A stretch of 64,000 nucleotides of DNA, taken from Lutjanus erythropterus (taxonomy: Eukaryota > Chordata > Actinopteri > Lutjaniformes > Lutjanidae). The notes under the pieces are model-generated. The model was not told where the DNA came from, ran no database searches, and saw nothing but the letters and a program-made list of their open reading frames with translations. The translations under genes and the position numbers were made by a program. The stretch spans positions 5,035,837 through 5,099,836 of the forward strand of contig CM034600.1 of assembly GCA_020091685.1 (NCBI GenBank), given 5' to 3'. The stretch's first letter is position 1. The number at the start of each line of letters is the position of its first letter. This document shows positions 25,008 to 37,650 of this stretch, piece after piece.

Positions 25008-25161
25008 TTGGAGCTTCAGACGATGAATGTGCCCAGTCTGTCTGCTGGAGTCAACTGCTCCTTTGAGGACTATGTAGAGACAGAGGGACGCATCTACACT
25101 GGACGGATCTACTGCCTGTCCCCCTCTACAAAAGAAGTGGCCCCCATCACAAGAGACCAGG
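25008..25161 (+). CDS. plxna1: Plexin-A1-like, exon encoding the core of IPT1
   Basis: The exon is 154 bases: 51 codons plus one base. It includes [15 protein letters not shown], then [23 protein letters not shown] is a potential N-glycosylation site in a position conserved across plexin-As (human A1 has [13 protein letters not shown]). The phrase [11 protein letters not shown] is diagnostic for A1 (human REVAPITRGQG); A4 has a different sequence here (from memory). The acceptor is CTCCCAG and the donor GTAAAA; the final G starts a glycine codon finished by the next exon. Confidence 0.96.
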
Positions 25162-27137
<1,976 letters not shown>

Positions 27138-28541
27138 TAAGTTTTTCATTGAATAAAGTTGAAAGAAAAAGTGATAAGAAATGTTTTCGCATATGCCCTT
27201 TTTTCCCCAAGTTAAATGTCCCGAATCGTATTTCCAATATCCAGTGATATCACACACCCAGCAGGCTGCAGACTGTGGAAGGCATTGATCAATAGAAAGG
27301 TGATTGTGGTTCTTTACCAAAAGCAATAATGCTAAAATATTTGCCCTGCAAATAACTCCCTATAATGGAGAATGGAGAGAACAGTGTGCGACCTCTGCTA
27401 ATTCATTATTCAATGTATTCAAGCTTTTTACAAATCAATTAGTTAATTAAATCTCAAGCAATGAAGGGACTACTGGTGAGTGAAATAATAAATCGATTCC
27501 TAACCATGCAAGACCTAGAAGAGCAGCCAAGCTTGGGTGGCTAAAACACGTCAGTTGTGTTTCTGGGAAAAGAATTATCCCTAATTTAAGTATAGAAATA
27601 CTGTTTCAGCACCAGTACAGGAGCAGTTTTTGTGCTTATATACATGGCTGAGTCTGTTGTTTAAGAAAGAAGAACAGGGAAGGAGAGAGGGGCTGGAAAG
27701 ACTGCAGTGCATGCACGATCTTTATATTGTAATTTGTTGTAGAGCAGTTCATTTAAATTGTTATGAATGGTACTTAATCTTGGTCTATAGTCTTTTTTAA
27801 CATCTACAGTGTTACTTCAGTTGATGAAATATTATTTTTATTATAGCTGTTAGAGCTGAACAATAAATAATTTTCTCACAAAGCTGCAATTTGTAAGACT
27901 GCAGGAGCCACAGTTTTGATAAAAGTCCCAGTATGATAAGTTTAAGGTGCTCTAGAAGGTGAAAGTTGTTTAGGTTGTTGACTGTCAGTGTTGTTGGCTG
28001 TGAGGACAGCTCTCAGCTGCAGCTAATTAACCTTAATTACGTGAGGCGACCAAACTGTAAAGTGACACTGCTGTTGTCTGTTTAGTGTCATCTGTTCTCT
28101 GCACGCTGGGGCTGTACCATTATACTCTGCCAAAGATGTTTTATCTGTACTTTTAGCAGAATAGAAACATTACTCTGTTATTTTGATATTTGAAAAGTTG
28201 GAGAGTGAACAGTGGTGAGAAACATTAGCAGCTAGCTTGGTTGTTTTTGAGTGAAAAGTGACTGACAGCTGGTGCCTACCATCATATCATTGTCATAAAG
28301 CTGGATAAGGACCTAGGGGCCCAACTCTTAAGTGCATGGTAACCATGGTAATTAGTGTTAGGGCCTAATTTAAGAAAAAAACAAACCCATTGCAGATGAA
28401 CAGCTCATAAGTCAATGCTAATGAAGGAACTTTAAGGAAAAGTGTACCACACAATCATTCTAACTTCCCAAAATCTTTTTTTCTTTCCTAAATTTATGAT
28501 AATTGTTAGGCTGTTCTTACTTTCACTTGTCTACCTGTAGA

Positions 28542-28847
28542 AGCTAACTAGCTACTTAGCGAGCTAATGCTGGTGTTTGCTAACAGTAGCATTAGCTAAC
28601 TGTAGCTAGTGATAGTGTTATCTAATGGTAGTGCCAGGTAACTTGTTTCATCTGTATGGCTGCACTTTTGTGTCTGCTATCTTAGCCCTATTTTTCATGT
28701 CCTGAGGTATAGTTGTAGTATTTGCCAGCAGTAGTGTCTGCTAACTTTAGCTAACTGTAGTGTTAGCTAACAGTAGTGTTGGCTAATAGTGGTATTTGCT
28801 AACAGTAGCTAATGGTAGTGTTAGCTAAGTTAGCTAGGTACTTTGCA
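28542..28847. repeat. Degenerate minisatellite, GCTAACAGTAGTGTTA-like units
   Basis: Variants of GCTAACWGTAGYRTTA recur in two clusters, 28542-28630 and 28720-28847, with unit length roughly 12-18 bases and substantial divergence. The spacer shares fewer units. Confidence 0.7.
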
Positions 28848-29251
28848 GCTTGATCTCTTGATCTTTGTGTGCAGAAAAGGGCCAGTACTGTTTAATAAAA
28901 CTCATGTTTGAGTCTCAGTAAATGGAGAAACTATGATGTTGAGTCTGCATCATAGTATATGCACTGGAGTAGAGAGTGCACAAAAATACACGACAAATCG
29001 CATTCTGTATTGTTTCAGTATAGGACAGTGCATTTTATTTTTCAGTATGGGGACAATCCACATTATACGGGATGGGTGGCAACCCTAATATCAACGGTGT
29101 TCTTCAATTTATCTTTTTCTTTTCATAAACTAGATTCATTTGCGATTATGCTTGACTTAAACTTACCTTGTTTAATGACATGTAGATCACAAAATACAGT
29201 CAGAAAATAATCTATTATATAGACATTTTCCTAAAATTGTTCAGCCTTAAT

Positions 29252-29607
29252 GACCAGTGTGTAGGATTAAATGGCATATAGCAGTGAGCTTGCCGATTGC
29301 AAACACCTCCTTGTCAATCTCCCCTTCCAAGTGTGTAGGAGAACCTACAGTGTCCATGAAACTCATGCATTACCAATTTGTATCTAGAGCTTAATGTCTG
29401 GTTCATCAGTTCTGGGTTACTGTAAAAACATCGGTACAACATGGCAACCTCCGTGGAGAATGTAGATAGCAACAGCTTGGTCTAAGGTAACAAAAACACA
29501 GTTCTTATTTTCAGATGATTATTCAGTAGTGAAAACACTCTTTGCATATTATATTCAGTTTCTGCCATAGTCTGCCAATAGATCCTCATAAATCTTACAC
29601 AGTTGTC
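29252..29607. mobile_element. 356-bp MITE (GACCAGTGTGTAGGATT ends)
   Basis: The left end GACCAGTGTGTAGGATTAAA and the right end, read on the other strand, GACAACTGTGTAAGATTTAT are imperfect inverted repeats. Internal blocks include GTGTAGGAGAACCTACAGTG, GTTCTGGGTTACTGTA and TCTTATTTTCAGATGATTAT, in the order of an element I know to be very frequent in percomorph fishes. Non-autonomous. Confidence 0.75.
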
Positions 29608-29730
29608 TTGTCTTTTAATGCCAGTGAAGGTTTTCAGCTGAACTTACACAAAGAGAGGACGGGGAGAGAAGAGAGAGAAGCAGAGCAGCCGAGAGAACGG
29701 CCTGATAATGAATGAAGAATGTGTTCTTAA

Positions 29731-29781
29731 TTGACCTGCCTTGTTAAATAAAGGTTAAATGAAAATAAATAAAATGTCATT
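29731..29781 (+). repeat. Probable LINE/SINE 3' tail
   Basis: GACCTGCCTTGTTAAATAAA, GGTTAAATG and AAAATAAATAAAA match the 3' end typical of a fish retroposon (CTGCCTGGTTAAATAAAGG, from memory). The upstream 100 bases are purine-rich and not recognisable as its body. Confidence 0.5.
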
Positions 29782-30460
29782 CCCTAAATGACTCTTGGCT
29801 GCTCCTCTGAAGTCGCTGAGTAGGAGTCACCGCTCACACACTTTCACTGTCCCTCTCTCTCGCTCACTCTGGTCTCTTCCACCTGGCACAGACTCACATC
29901 TCACATTTAGCTATCTGCACTTTGTGTCAATACACCTGAAATGAAAATGCATCTGTGGCAAACTCAAAGTGGATTTGTCTTTCTCTTGCCAAGCGGAGAT
30001 TGATGACAGCATTACTTCCTCCTCTAATGTTTACATCATTTAAAATATCCTATTGCTCTATCCATTTCTGGCTATTTGTCTTTCTTTCTTCTTTTTTTTT
30101 GTAAAAGGAAAAAGAAAGTCAGAATATCAGGATATACTGTAAGGAAGACCAAAACAGAAGAAAAGGGAAAACCCCTTTTTCAGCCAAATAGTAGCAGAAA
30201 CTAAGCACTCGAAATCTCTGTATGGAGTCTCTTTTGTGCGTTACTATTTGGGTACATGTTTGCATTTCTAACATATTTAATCCAAGATTAGTTATAACCA
30301 GAGTTTAGCAAAACTAAGTTTACAATGAGTGAATCAAGAGTTTAAATTTAGGATGGCTCTTTTGCACATTTAAAAAAATAACCCAAATTGCACAGTTTAA
30401 TCAGTATAGAGATGCTTTTACCCAAATTAAAATAAATCTGTTATTTAAAAAATCAATTCC

Positions 30461-30697
30461 AGTGCTGTCAGGGTCTAGTGTAAGTATAAATTAGGGGAGA
30501 AACCGTTAACTTTCGGTTGTTTTGTATTCTTAAATAAAATGTGACACTGCTATGAGATAGCTAAACACTAAACAAAACATGACATTGTTACAACCTAGCT
30601 AAAAAGTTAACAAAACATGACATTGTTTGCTAGCTAGCTGATTTGAGTGCTTTCAGCATCTAGTATAAGTATAAATTAGGGGCGAAACTGTTAGCTT
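30461..30697 (+). repeat. Direct repeat pair, 184 bp apart
   Basis: AGTGCTGTCAGGGTCTAG with GTATAAATTAGGGGAGAAAC at 30461-30512 is repeated, diverged, at 30645-30697 (AGTGCTTTCAGCATCTAG, GTATAAATTAGGGGCGAAAC). Between them ACAAAACATGACATTGTT also occurs twice (about 30573 and 30610). This suggests a decayed tandem repeat. Confidence 0.75.
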
Positions 30698-31254
30698 TAG
30701 ATTCAGGTTTAGATTAGGTTTAGATTCAGTCTTTCTTCAATTTAAGCTAGTGTTAAAGTTTGGTGCATAATTTAGAGTTAAGCCTTGATTTAGAAGCATA
30801 AAACGTAATTTGTGATGCTAGGGGTCTCTCTCATATTAAAACAATAACATAAGATGTAGTTTGATGATGTTCTAAAGTTTTATTCACATTGCATTCAGTC
30901 ACATTTGCTGACTTCCTTCCGACATATCCAGTGTTTTCCCAAAAATTAGCAATAGCAAGTAGCAGCTAGCACGGAAACTCACCAAAACATTTGGGATTAT
31001 GTAAGTCCAGAACTCAACAAACATATGTCTGGTGTCTTTAGACATTTTAATCCAGAAATGTTACATATTAAGGCTTTAATTGTTGTGCAACCCAGCCTTA
31101 GACTGTGGTTCCTCTGTTCAAAAAGTTCTCAGGCCAAAACTTTGAAAAGAGTTAAAAACTCAAAATGCATGAATTATGGCAATAACCTCTTATTCCAGAA
31201 TCACCAAAGTGTAAAGTGCACTTGTACTGCTTTCATTCTCTTTCATGCCACCAT

Positions 31255-31413
31255 CATTCCCCGACTCCCTCCCTCTTTAGCCCCCTGGCCCTGTTTTCCT
31301 CTCCTACTTTCCCACCTTCCTCTTGTCACCCTATTACTTTCTCCTCTCCCATCCCTCCTTTTACCCGTCTCTGCCTCCCCCGGCCCCGACCCCTCTTAGC
31401 CCTCTCCAACCCA

Positions 31414-31415
<2 letters not shown>
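31255..31415. repeat. Polypyrimidine tract
   Basis: About 160 bases almost entirely C and T lead directly into the poly-C run. The proline- and leucine-rich open frames here are products of composition, not a gene. Confidence 0.85.

Positions 31416-31453
<38 letters not shown>
31416..31453. repeat. Poly-C run (38 bases) ending in the gap
   Basis: Thirty-eight consecutive C residues run straight into the unknown bases, so its true length is not known. Confidence 0.95.
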
Positions 31454-31775
31454 NNNNNNNNNNNNNNNNNNNNNNNNNNNNNNNNNNNNNNNNNNNNNNN
31501 NNNNNNNNNNNNNNNNNNNNNNNNNNNNNNNNNNNNNNNNNNNNNNNNNNNNNNNNNNNNNNNNNNNNNNNNNNNNNNNNNNNNNNNNNNNNNNNNNNNN
31601 NNNNNNNNNNNNNNNNNNNNNNNNNNNNNNNNNNNNNNNNNNNNNNNNNNNNNNNNNNNNNNNNNNNNNNNNNNNNNNNNNNNNNNNNNNNNNNNNNNNN
31701 NNNNNNNNNNNNNNNNNNNNNNNNNNNNNNNNNNNNNNNNNNNNNNNNNNNNNNNNNNNNNNNNNNNNNNNNNNN
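31454..31775. other. Assembly gap, 322 unknown bases
   Basis: Run of N. The same 18 bases (CTCCAACCCAGGCCCCCC) lie on both sides, at 31404-31421 and 31782-31799, so the gap may sit inside a tandem repeat or be a false duplication of one C-rich locus. No feature can be called across it. Confidence 1.
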
Positions 31776-31799
31776 AGACAGCTCCAACCCAGGCCCCCC

Positions 31800-33260
31800 A
31801 ACCCCCCCGCCCCCCACCATAACCTCACTTTTCTTGCCCCGCTCTCGTTCATCAAGCCCATTTATTGCCAGCGCTCTGCTCTTGGCCCCCGCATATATCT
31901 GCATAGTAATAGGCCGTTAATTAGCTCGAGCCGGGGTGCCTGTGTGGAGATGGTCATAATGGAGTGGGCTTGGAGAGAGAGCTCACCTGGGCCACTTCTC
32001 GGGGCCTCCGGGCCCCAGTTCAATGGCTTTGATTCATTTTGTGAATGCGCGTGTGTGAAAATGTGTGTGCGTAGTTTTCTGTTTGTTCTTTGTGAGTTAA
32101 ACAGCGTGCAGGATGTGTCAAAGTAACTGCACTGTAGTGTTTATTCATGCATATTTGGGTGCATGCAGGAGGGGCTTTTCCTCGTCTGTGTTTGTAGGGG
32201 TGTGTGTGCGCGTGTGTGTTTATGCTCGGTACCCATGATTAACCAGCCCACCTAGCCCTCCTCTCTTTGCTGCATAAACAGGCGTGCTGCTGTTTAAAGC
32301 CTTTGATGTTGGCTCCTCCGGCCCCCTCAGGACTCTGCAGGACTGTAAAGCTACAGTGCAGTTATTACCGCAGCAGCTGTAACGTAAACCCACATATTAT
32401 ACACCGCTCCACCTCCGCCGTCACCTTTCACCTCCAAACCTTTCACTCCGCCCGTCGGAAAGGTGCGGGAGCCGGGGCGTTCGGCGGCAGATAATGGAGT
32501 TCCTCCTCGTGGGCGGCTGAAAGTGTAGCGGAGACTCAGCAGCAGCAGCAGACGCACAGACACAGAGTATCAGCACAGATGCACAAGCAGAGTAGCCTGC
32601 GGGCAAACGCCCAGACGGGCTCGTGTGTGCAACTTCACACAGCCTCGCTCAGCACGCTCAAAGGTGGATGCAGCAGCCTTACACATTCTCATACAAACAC
32701 ACACAAACAGGTGCAGGCACAGTCGGAAGGAGCACGCAGAGACAGAAGGCACAGACTTGGAACGGCAAATTATGCTGCGAGCTATTTACATACGCTGTTA
32801 CAATATTAGAAATTTGCATTAAAAAAGAGGTTTGGAATAGTTTAATTGAGCATGCGGGAGGAGGAATAATGCATCTTTAAAGAGAGGAAGAGAAACAAAT
32901 GGGAGGGAGGGCGCTGGAGGGAAGAGCGGGACATGTGAGAGAACTCGCGCTCCCCGAGAGCTGGTGAGGGAACTGAGAAGGAGGCATGAAGAGGGAAAGA
33001 GAGATATAAAGCCGAGCGTTAGCGAACGAGACAGAGATTGTGCCCATTGTGTCGGGAAGAATGCATCCCACACAGCTAAAAGGTTAGCGCCGCAGCCTCA
33101 GGCCACCATGACCATTACAATATGAAAGGGCTGGAAATCTATGCAGTGAAAAGAAGCACTCAAGGGAGGGGACCAGCCCACGCTCCGGCCCAGAGGAAGG
33201 GCTCTCGAGCAGGCCGACCGTTCGCTTCCGCCTCCTGCCCAGAGAGCAGCAACATTTCAT
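31800..33260. promoter_or_regulatory. GC-rich unique intronic block, candidate enhancer or alternative promoter
   Basis: About 1.4 kb of complex sequence with more CpG than its surroundings, especially 32400-32540 and 32920-33040. It has a homeodomain-type TTAATTAG at about 31917 and an isolated TATAAA at 33005-33010 just before CpG-bearing sequence (GCCGAGCGTTAGCGAACG). No open frame has recognisable protein similarity and no splice-flanked exon was found. Regulatory use is inference. Confidence 0.25.
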
Positions 33261-33275
33261 AACTACCTTATCCAG

Positions 33276-34186
33276 AGGCAACTTTAATTGTCAGTTAGAG
33301 AGTTAAACTTAAGTAACAAGCTGAGAAAACTTGAGATTTCAAGCTGCAATAGATTTTTAAGCCCAACTCAAACTCTTAAGTGTTGAATAAACTTAGAACC
33401 ACTACACTAATATATTGTTGAGATTTACTTTACTTCTTGTCTTCTGTAGATAAAGTTGGATCTTTTTAGAAACCCCCAAAATATTAACGAGTTAATTTAC
33501 TGCAATAAGTGCTGAAAACTTAAATTTTGTTTGGAAGTTCTACTAACTTAAAAATTTTAAGATAATAAGATAATTAAAAAAAAACAAAAAATAAAAATAT
33601 TGAGTGCCAGTAGATAGTTCTTTCTTTTTTGTACTTTACACTCATAATTTTTGATCAATTTGAACTCTACTGAATATGAAATAATGTGTATTTTATATTT
33701 ATTATTCTTAAGTTCTGTTAACTAATTGCAATGAGAGGGGTGGATTAAAGAGTTGCATTTGAGTTGGCCTAATCTATAATTTTGATTGAACTGTAATCAA
33801 AGACTGCATGTACAACTAACTCCAAATATTTAAGCTCTGATAACTTTCAAGTAAGGCTGAGTTTAAGAAGGCAAAAAACTGATTGCCTCAGTTTTTCTGA
33901 GTACTGCCAATTTATGTGGCTGGACAGAGTGGTTAATATTTTAATATTTTCAATTAAAACCATTTAATTTTCAGGCACTCAAATAGTGACAAATAAGGTT
34001 CACAGCTCACTTTGAGCGATTTTTCAAATACATTTTTTGAGTTTCTAAAAGATTCAACTTTATCTAAAGAAGAAATGATCTCAGCTAAAGGTTATAGGTT
34101 GGCAAATTTTTATTTTAAAGTTTATTCTCAAACACCAGAGTTTGAGTTGTGCTTAAAGCTTAAATTCTCTTGCAGTAAGTTGCCTT
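33276..34186. repeat. AT-rich interspersed repeat, about 910 bp
   Basis: Possible inverted ends: AGGCAACTTTAATTG at the left and, read on the other strand, AAGGCAACTTACTGC at the right. The interior has many AACTTAAA, TTTAAGT and CTTAAGT words, as in a fish fold-back element I recall. No protein trace. Confidence 0.45.
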
Positions 34187-34189
34187 GAA

Positions 34190-34571
34190 ACTTTAGGGAT
34201 GCATTACAACAGAGTTTACAGTGTTAGTTACTTTACAGTGCAGGTCTGTGGTGTGTCCCTAATTACCTTTAATAAAGCACTGTACAATAAGGGTTTAATA
34301 GTGGGAAAGAACACACTATAGTTTACAATACAGATCCATTGTAATGTGTCCCTAATTACCCTCTAATGAAGTCTAATGAAGGGTCTTACAGTGGGAAATG
34401 ATACACTTTCGTGTAAAGCGCAGTTCTGTGCCCCTAATTATGTCTAATAAAGTCAACTAAATTGTCTAATACTGTCCAATAAAGAACATTTTATTTCTAT
34501 TTTTCGTCTAATTTGATGCAAAACACAGCTTGTCATGTCTTATTGTTGCACTGTAAAATAAAGTGCGACCA
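34190..34571 (+). repeat. Half copy of fold-back element with three 90-bp tandem units
   Basis: Units beginning TTTACAGTGCAG, TTTACAATACAG and GTGTAAAGCGCAG start near 34232, 34322 and 34411, a period of 89-90 bases. Each contains a version of GTGTCCCTAATTACC. The right end GTAAAATAAAGTGCGACCA matches the terminal repeat of the full element at 38826-39663. The opposite arm is missing. Confidence 0.75.
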
Positions 34572-34959
34572 GACTTTTCTGCAATAGCATCACTATTTGT
34601 TGGTGCTGATTTGTGTTGCAGTGATTGTTGGTCCAATTTCCAACAAGTGTGACCCGTTTTAATTAAACTGAGGGTTGAGACTCGCAGAGTTGCTGCTTTT
34701 GGACATTGCCGTGACAAGATGCAATAATATCTTATAATGAGTCTGAGTCCCCTGTTGAGAATCTAAACTTCTCATTTGGTTCCTGTGCTTTGTAACTTAA
34801 TGATGTATGCATCGTTTTATTGCCACTCACTTTGGAGCTTTATTGGATAAAACACAAAGAGGCCTATTTATAGATTACATAACACAGACAGTCAAGAGAC
34901 AAGAGGAATAAGGGTGCTAACTACAGCCAGGGATCATAAGGCATCTTCCCATAGAAGAA

Positions 34960-35420
34960 TCTTTTTAGTTCCTGGTAGAACCTTTTAAAAATGTTCTGCC
35001 TTTAACCCAACATAAAGGGTTATACCTAGAACAATCCGTGAAAGGTTTCACCCAGAACCCCCAATGAGAGTGTTTATATGGTGTAATGTTTCTACCTAGA
35101 ACCCTCTCTGGGGGTTCTATCTAGAATCTTTCCACCTACTAAGCGTGGTAACAGAAACCCACCCAGGAGGTTGTGCCGAGAACCCTTTCATATTCCTTAG
35201 ATTTAAAATAGAATCCACAATAAACCTTTTTATATTCCAGGACTTTTATCTAGAACCCACCGATGGGGTTCTACTGAGAACCCTTTTATGTTATGGTGCA
35301 AAGAAGCCTTGATGAAAAAGTTCTTAAAGGATTTTAGCAATCCTTGAGAAAGTTTGTTTGGATGAACCCTTGTTTTCAAAAGAACCCTTGGCAAACCCTT
35401 TCTTCGGTAACAGGGTTCTT
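34960..35420. repeat. Array of GGTTCT/AGAACC units
   Basis: Diverged units with GGGTTCTA, CCTAGAACCC, CTAGAACCCA, GAGAACCCTTT and GGGTTCTTC occur at least ten times in about 460 bp, in both orientations. I recognise this as a teleost minisatellite-like repeat. Confidence 0.65.
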
Positions 35421-35550
35421 CAGAAGCAAAGGATTCTGGGTAAAGCCTCAGAGCATGAAAGATATCTGGGAGATATGATTAGAGGTTCCTACCTCTAATG
35501 GGTCTGACCGTAACATTCGTATAATTGCTTCTAGTACTGATTGGGCTTTT

Positions 35551-35760
35551 AAAGGGACAGTTCACTCCAAAATCTAAAATACATATTTTCTCCCCCTGTG
35601 GTGCTATTTCTCAATCTATGTCTAGATTTGTTAGGTTACTCAAGATAATCCACAGACTTGTTGTTTTTTGGCATTTTGAGCACCACAAGCCATCTGTTAC
35701 ATCATATTGGAGAGACGTATTGGAGAGAAGTATTTTGATTTTGGGTTGAACTGTCCCTTT
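35551..35760. mobile_element. 210-bp fold-back MITE (AAAGGGACAGTTCA ends)
   Basis: Exact 14-base terminal inverted repeats AAAGGGACAGTTCA and TGAACTGTCCCTTT. TTAA overlaps both outer borders, which could be a target duplication or part of the palindrome. Blocks CTGTGGTGCTATTT and AAGATAATCCACAGACTT are shared with the longer relative at 48922-49250. Confidence 0.8.
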
Positions 35761-36571
35761 AACATAATTTGGTGAGCTTCAGATAAAAGACTAACCTCCT
35801 AATTGGGAAAGAATTGCAACTTTATCCACACTGACGAGAGTTAAATGAGCATATGATCGTTCACTCCTTTCATATACATTTGTGCAGGGCCATTGCGCGC
35901 ATATCAACAGCTTTGTTCCATCGATCGAGCCTCGCTAGAACAAAAGCTCGGAGAAGATGAAAAGGCGTTTGACCCGGCTCTGTTGCTAGGCCTTGTTAAA
36001 TAGCAGGGGATTTTATTGACTACATTGCAGCAGCGCAGCCACTTACCCAAGCCAGTTGTCCAGGCATTGACAGCTCTACTGTAGGACAAGTCTCCACTGC
36101 CCAGGTGACCCAGAGGAATGCTACGATGTCAACATGGGTGACAGCTCAGCCTGCAGAAGTGTGTATCAGCCTGCGAGTGTGTGCGACTGCAGGAATCGGC
36201 ATGAATACACACGCGCACACCAATGTGTGAAGGTGTGCGCGCACTTCTCTGCAACAAGAAATCGATAAACCCTGGGGTTAATAGTGAGGAGGAACTGGCT
36301 CACCAGCTCTACTAACAAACATCAGGCTGTTAGCATAACCTCAGTCCACCCTTCTCCCCATGGAAATCCACTGGCATTGATTATAAACCTCACACTGCAG
36401 TTCAGTCTGGTCTCACTAGCTTATCGCCGGCTGTATGAAGCCCCTATCACTCTGTCACTCCAATACAGGCGATTTAGGAGTTAACCCTTGACAATCTGAA
36501 TAAACCAAGGACAGCAGGACAAAGACAGAGCGAGGATTAGACTGAAATCCAATTTAAAGTCAGTCTTTCCA

Positions 36572-36647
36572 GCAGCACGGTGGCATTGTGAGCTAAGCAA
36601 TTGTCCTTGATTTTGGAGGACCTGGTTTTAAACCCCCGTGGTGGCTC
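36572..36647 (+). repeat. Possible tRNA-derived SINE fragment
   Basis: GCAGCACGGTGGCATTGTG, then AGGACCTGGTTTTAAACCCC resembles the A-box and B-box halves (GGTTTGAACCC-type) of a fish SINE or similar short repeat. Degenerate and short; no 3' tail identified. Confidence 0.4.
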
Positions 36648-37417
36648 ATTACTGTGGTATTTTTGCACCAGACTTGCCAGAGATCACTTGTCAGTCAAAC
36701 AGTATAGGTGGTGCTGTGATTATTTTTTCCTTTGACTTTACTGTTACAAAAGTTTGCATTTCTCTAGGTTGAGGTAGGTCCTTCAAAAGAAAGAAAAAAA
36801 CACTTTTCTTTTCTAAGTAATGGCCAGATAGCAGCAGATTAGAACAGGACAGTACTCGTGATCCGGATAGAGACTGAATCACTGGTCTGTTGTCACTGAT
36901 AAGGTAGTAACATGATTGCATTGTACAGAAGGCCCACAAACATGTACTCAGCATAGTTAGCATGAAGCTAACTTTCACAGCAAAAAAGATTTCTACTAAT
37001 AGAGAATCAATTTTTGGACTCTTGTGGCAATAAATCTGAAACACACCGTCATCATCATATTGCCTTAAAGTTATGGTTAGTGCTAGCAAACAACTGCCTA
37101 AATACACACCCAGCAGCTTTTCATTCAGAGTCATGCTTCTGGCCACCTGATGGATGTCAGTCTAAAATTACTCTCTTTTTGCTCTGTTTTATTCTGTGTT
37201 GTTCTTACACTAACTTTGTCTTTTTTCTAGGAAGGTAGCTTATAGTGTAGTGTGCAATAAAACCAAACAATGCTAAAAAAGAAAAAAAAAAAGTTTTAAA
37301 ATTCTCTAGAGTCTCATATTCTTACTGCTGCAACCACTTTACATGCTACTTAAACAGAATAGTTTCTTATAAAGCTACTGTCTTTAATCAACATGTTTTT
37401 ATTATATTAAAAATAAA

Positions 37418-37650
37418 GGAATAGTTTGACGTTCTGGAAAATATGGTTATTCATTTTCTTACAGATAGTCAGATACCACTGTAACCCACATACAACAACA
37501 TTACTGTATTTACCTTTGGACAGAGTCACGCTCTGTGTTGTCCATATTATTCCAGTCTTTATGCTAAGCTAAGGTAACTACCTGCTTGCCATAGCTACAA
37601 TCATGTTATCGAACTCTCAGCAAGAAAGAGCAAAAAAGTCCAACCCAGCA
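37418..37650 (-). repeat. MITE relic with TAGCTTAGCATA core, copy 3
   Basis: It starts AAAGGAATAGTTTGACGTTC, a recognisable outer end, and contains CCAGTCTTTATGCTAAGCTA and CTCTCAGCAAGAAAG. The core is inverted relative to copies at 3.1 and 12.9 kb. Confidence 0.7.

Noticed and set aside
31216-32126. Long proline-rich or glycine-rich open frames on both strands across 31.2-32.1 kb
   Set aside because: They run through a polypyrimidine tract, a poly-C run and 322 unknown bases; the apparent length is created by the gap and composition.
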